Below are positions 61,461 to 64,000 of a stretch of DNA of 64,000 nucleotides, in pieces (the first letter of the stretch is position 1; every line of letters begins with the position of its first letter). Source of the stretch: Streptomyces sp. NBC_01314 (GTDB lineage Bacteria; Actinomycetota; Actinomycetes; Streptomycetales; Streptomycetaceae). The notes under the pieces are model-generated. The model ran no database searches. It was given only the letters and a program-made list of their open reading frames with translations, and was not told the origin of the DNA. A program made the position numbers and the translations under genes. The stretch covers positions 6,014,001 to 6,078,000 of the forward strand of contig NZ_CP108394.1 in NCBI RefSeq assembly GCF_041435215.1, given 5' to 3'.

Positions 61461-62873
61461 ATGAGCAGCTCGGACGCGATGGCCGGCACCGTCAACGGTG
61501 GGATCTCCTTCTGGTACGCGCAGGCCGGCGTTCCCGTTCCGAGGGAGCCGCTGGCCGGGGACGCGTCCGCCGATGTGGTGATCGTGGGGGGCGGGTACAC
61601 CGGGCTGTGGACGGCCTATTACCTGAAGAAGGCCGCCCCTTCCCTGCGGGTCGTCGTCCTGGAGCAGAAGTTCTGCGGGTACGGGGCTTCGGGTCGCAAT
61701 GGCGGGTGGCTCTACAACGGGGTCGCGGGGCGGGACCGGTATGCGCGGCTGCACGGGCGGGACGCCGCCGTGCGGTTGCAGAAGGCCATGAACGAGACCG
61801 TCGACGAGGTCGTGCGGGTGGCGGGGGCGGAGGGTGTCGAGGCGGACATCCATCGGGGCGGGGTGCTCGAAGTCGCGTACACCCCTGCTCAGTTGGGGCG
61901 GCTCAAGGCCTTTCACGCGCACGAACTCGCGTACGGGGAGGACGACCGTGAGCTGTACGGCGCGCGGGAGACGGCCGAGCGGATCAGGGTCGCCGATGCC
62001 GTGGGGTCGACGTGGACGCCGCACGGGGCGCGGCTGAACCCGGTGAAGCTGGTGACGGGGCTGGCCGCCGTCGTCGAGGGGCTGGGGGTGACCGTGCACG
62101 AGCTGACGCCGGTGACCGCGATCCGGCCGGGGCACGCGGTCACGCCGTACGGCACGGTCCGGGCGCCCTACGTACTGCGCTGCACGGAGGGCTTCACGGC
62201 GAACCTCAAGGGGCAGCGGCGGACCTGGCTGCCGATGAACTCGTCGATGATCGCCACCGAGCCGCTGACCGCCGAGCAGTGGGCGACGATCGGCTGGGAG
62301 GGCCGCGAGACGCTCGGCGACATGGCGCACGCGTACATGTACGCCCAGCGCACCGCCGACGACCGGATCGCGCTCGGCGGCCGCGGAGTGCCGTACCGCT
62401 TCGGGTCGCGGACGGACAACGACGGGCGTACGCAGGCGGCGACGGTCGAGGCGCTGTACGAGATCCTGGTGAGGTTCTTCCCCTCGTTGGCGGGGGTGAG
62501 GGTCGCCCATGCCTGGTCGGGGGTGCTCGGGGTCCCCCGTGACTGGTGTGCCACGGTCACCCTCGACCGGTCGACGGGGCTCGGCTGGGCGGGTGGTTAC
62601 GTCGGCTCCGGTGTGGCCACCACCAACCTCGCCGCCCGCACCCTCCGCGATCTCGTCCAGCGGGACTCCGGGCAGGCCGGGGCGACGGAGCTGACCTCGC
62701 TGCCGTGGGTGAACCACCGGGTGCGCAAGTGGGAGCCGGAGCCGTTGCGTTGGGCGGGGGTGCAGGGCATGTACGCGACCTACCGCGCCGCCGACCGGCG
62801 GGAGGCGGCCTCGAACAAGGGGGAGTCGTCGCGGTTGGCGCGGTGGGCGGACCGGGTGGCGGGACGGCACTGA
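61461..62873 (+). CDS. FAD-dependent oxidoreductase (DAO family)
   Basis: A 470-residue flavoprotein. The dinucleotide-binding motif is 'DVVIVGGGYTGLWTAYYLKK' (about 38) and 'CGYGASGRNGGWLYNGV' is typical of glycine/D-amino-acid oxidase-like enzymes. 'HAWSGVLGVPRDWCATV' and 'GWAGGYVGSGVATTNLAAR' follow in the C-terminal half. Amine or imino-acid oxidation is likely. TAGCGT ends 6 nt before the ATG. It is divergent from the APH-like gene. Confidence 0.9.
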   Translation: MSSSDAMAGTVNGGISFWYAQAGVPVPREPLAGDASADVVIVGGGYTGLWTAYYLKKAAPSLRVVVLEQKFCGYGASGRNGGWLYNGVAGRDRYARLHGRDAAVRLQKAMNETVDEVVRVAGAEGVEADIHRGGVLEVAYTPAQLGRLKAFHAHELAYGEDDRELYGARETAERIRVADAVGSTWTPHGARLNPVKLVTGLAAVVEGLGVTVHELTPVTAIRPGHAVTPYGTVRAPYVLRCTEGFTANLKGQRRTWLPMNSSMIATEPLTAEQWATIGWEGRETLGDMAHAYMYAQRTADDRIALGGRGVPYRFGSRTDNDGRTQAATVEALYEILVRFFPSLAGVRVAHAWSGVLGVPRDWCATVTLDRSTGLGWAGGYVGSGVATTNLAARTLRDLVQRDSGQAGATELTSLPWVNHRVRKWEPEPLRWAGVQGMYATYRAADRREAASNKGESSRLARWADRVAGRH

Positions 62874-62943
62874 GGGCGCAGGACGCCGCGTGTCGACGGC
62901 GGAGGAGCGATGGTCACCTGCCCGGACCGGGGCGCATGTGACG

Positions 62944-63915
62944 TCATGGTTCCAGGACGACCTTGCCGGTGGTGCCGCGGTTCTCCAGGGCGCGGTGGGC
63001 GGCGGCTGCCCGGGTGAGGGGGAAGCGGTGGACGGCCGGGGTGAGGCGGCCGGTGGCGGCTTCGGCGAGGGCGCGGAGTTCGAGGGTGCGGATGGGGTCG
63101 GGGCCGCCCGCCCGGCGCCGCATCTCCTCGCCCAGGACCGACTCCGAGACGCCCTCGACGACGTACGGTCCGCCCTTCGCGATCCCGTCCGCCGACCAGC
63201 CGAAGACGAGGTGTCTGCCGCCGGGGGCCAGGAGGGCGACGGACTCCCGCGCCGCCGCCCCGCCGACCCCGTCGAAGACGATCGTGGCTTTCCCCCGGTA
63301 CGCCGCGACCTTCTCCGGCCACGCCGGGTCCGTGTAGTCGACGGCGAGGTCGGCGCCGTTCGCCGCCACCCGGGCCGTCTTCTCGGGGCCGCCGGCCAGG
63401 CCGATGACCGTGGCGCCCGCGTTCTTGGCGTACTGCGCGAGGAGCGTGCCGAGACCGCCGGCCGCGGCCGGGATCACCACCACGTCGTCCGGGCCCGGTT
63501 CGGCGAAGAGCAGGATGCCCATCGCCGTACGGCCCGTGCCGATCATCGCGACGGCCTCGGCGAAGTCGAGGTTCTCCGGGATCTCGTGCAGCCGTTCGAT
63601 TTCCGTGACGGCCAACTCGGCGTAGCCGCCGGGCACGAAGCCGAGGTGAGCGGTGACCCGCCTGCCGAGCCAGCGTTCCGGGACGCCCTCCCCGAGCGCC
63701 TCGACGACGCCGGCGATCTCGCGGCCGGGGATCGTGGGCAGTTCGGGCGCGGGTCCCGGCCCCGGAAGACCCTCGCGGATGGCCGCGTCCAGCAGATGTA
63801 CGCCCGCCGCGGCGACGGCGACACGCACCTGGCCCGGACCGGGCTCGGGGTCGGTGACCTTCTCGTACGTGAGGTTCTCGGCCGGGCCGAAGGCGTGCAG
63901 ACGGATGGCGTGCAT
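62944..63915 (-). CDS. MDR-family quinone oxidoreductase-like dehydrogenase
   Basis: A 323-residue medium-chain dehydrogenase/reductase without the structural zinc Cys set, so quinone-oxidoreductase type. The GroES-like N-terminal domain has 'GREIAGVVEALGEGVP'; the NADPH fold has 'AAAGGLGTLLAQYAKNAGAT' and 'IVFDGVGGAAARESVALLAP'. A GGGGG-type ribosome site lies 5 nt before the ATG. It converges with the FAD oxidoreductase. The substrate is unknown. Confidence 0.9.
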   Translation of the reverse strand: MHAIRLHAFGPAENLTYEKVTDPEPGPGQVRVAVAAAGVHLLDAAIREGLPGPGPAPELPTIPGREIAGVVEALGEGVPERWLGRRVTAHLGFVPGGYAELAVTEIERLHEIPENLDFAEAVAMIGTGRTAMGILLFAEPGPDDVVVIPAAAGGLGTLLAQYAKNAGATVIGLAGGPEKTARVAANGADLAVDYTDPAWPEKVAAYRGKATIVFDGVGGAAARESVALLAPGGRHLVFGWSADGIAKGGPYVVEGVSESVLGEEMRRRAGGPDPIRTLELRALAEAATGRLTPAVHRFPLTRAAAAHRALENRGTTGKVVLEP

Positions 63916-64000
63916 GGAGTCCCCCTGGGCGTGCTTGGGCGTGCTCGGGCGTGCGCTTGAGCGGTGGCTCGCGTTTCGCGTGGCGTGTGTGCGCTTGGCC

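Overview
The window is chromosomal DNA from a Streptomyces (high-GC actinomycete). Evidence: strong GC3 bias, GTG starts, and a gene set typical of the Streptomyces core: nur, rsiG, mshA, phoU/phoR-phoP, carD-ispD-ispF-cysS-rlmB, msiK, plus an SCO4226-type nickel protein. The order resembles the S. coelicolor region around SCO4164-SCO4240 as I remember it; no alignment was run.

Layout. 0-7 kb: conserved sulfur and housekeeping block. It holds a Cys-rich leader peptide before a rhodanese and DUF1416/SseC, then DsrE, a nitrobindin-like protein, the nickel regulator nur, ygfZ, dtd and the c-di-GMP anti-sigma factor rsiG. 7-15.7 kb: accessory block with an Eis-like acetyltransferase, three related GntR-type regulators, two HAD phosphatase-like proteins, two tiny membrane proteins, an APH-fold kinase-like protein and a TetR regulator. 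15.8-31 kb: variable region with a HelR/HelD-type RNA polymerase helicase, an F420-type oxidoreductase fused to hemerythrin, DinB, a HEAT-repeat ORF fused to a piece of a transporter gene, methyltransferase, hydrolase, the end of a Tn7-like (TnsA) element, and regulator/transporter and SDR/LysR pairs. 31-43.8 kb: conserved core with an XRE/HbhA-like/DUF2516 trio (same order as M. tuberculosis Rv0474-Rv0476), a PP2C phosphatase with receiver domain, NlpC/P60, mshA, YbjN and gpmA. 44-60 kb: core with a nickel-binding protein, Cys-rich peptide, phoU/phoRP with a PHO box, lipoprotein, carD-ispD-ispF-cysS-rlmB, DoxX, a nucleotidyltransferase and msiK. 60-64 kb: tRNA-Thr(TGT), an APH_6-type kinase, FAD oxidoreductase and a zinc-type dehydrogenase homologue.

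How genes work together: rhodanese + SseC + DsrE suggest sulfur handling under cysteine control; phoU/phoR/phoP form the phosphate response; ispD/ispF supply isoprenoids beside cysS and rlmB; mshA makes mycothiol; msiK is the shared ATPase of sugar importers.

The best candidate for an undescribed system is the 8.7-15.1 kb GntR/HAD/kinase block. Its two closest regulators carry the same operator at the same distance from the -10, all three appear leaderless, and one is coupled by overlap to a HAD protein. Many other genes here also start 6-8 nt after a TANNNT hexamer, suggesting leaderless mRNAs. The window is also rich in short tandem repeats and in small signs of genome decay: frameshifts, a partial rlmB duplicate, a chimeric ORF and a transposon remnant.
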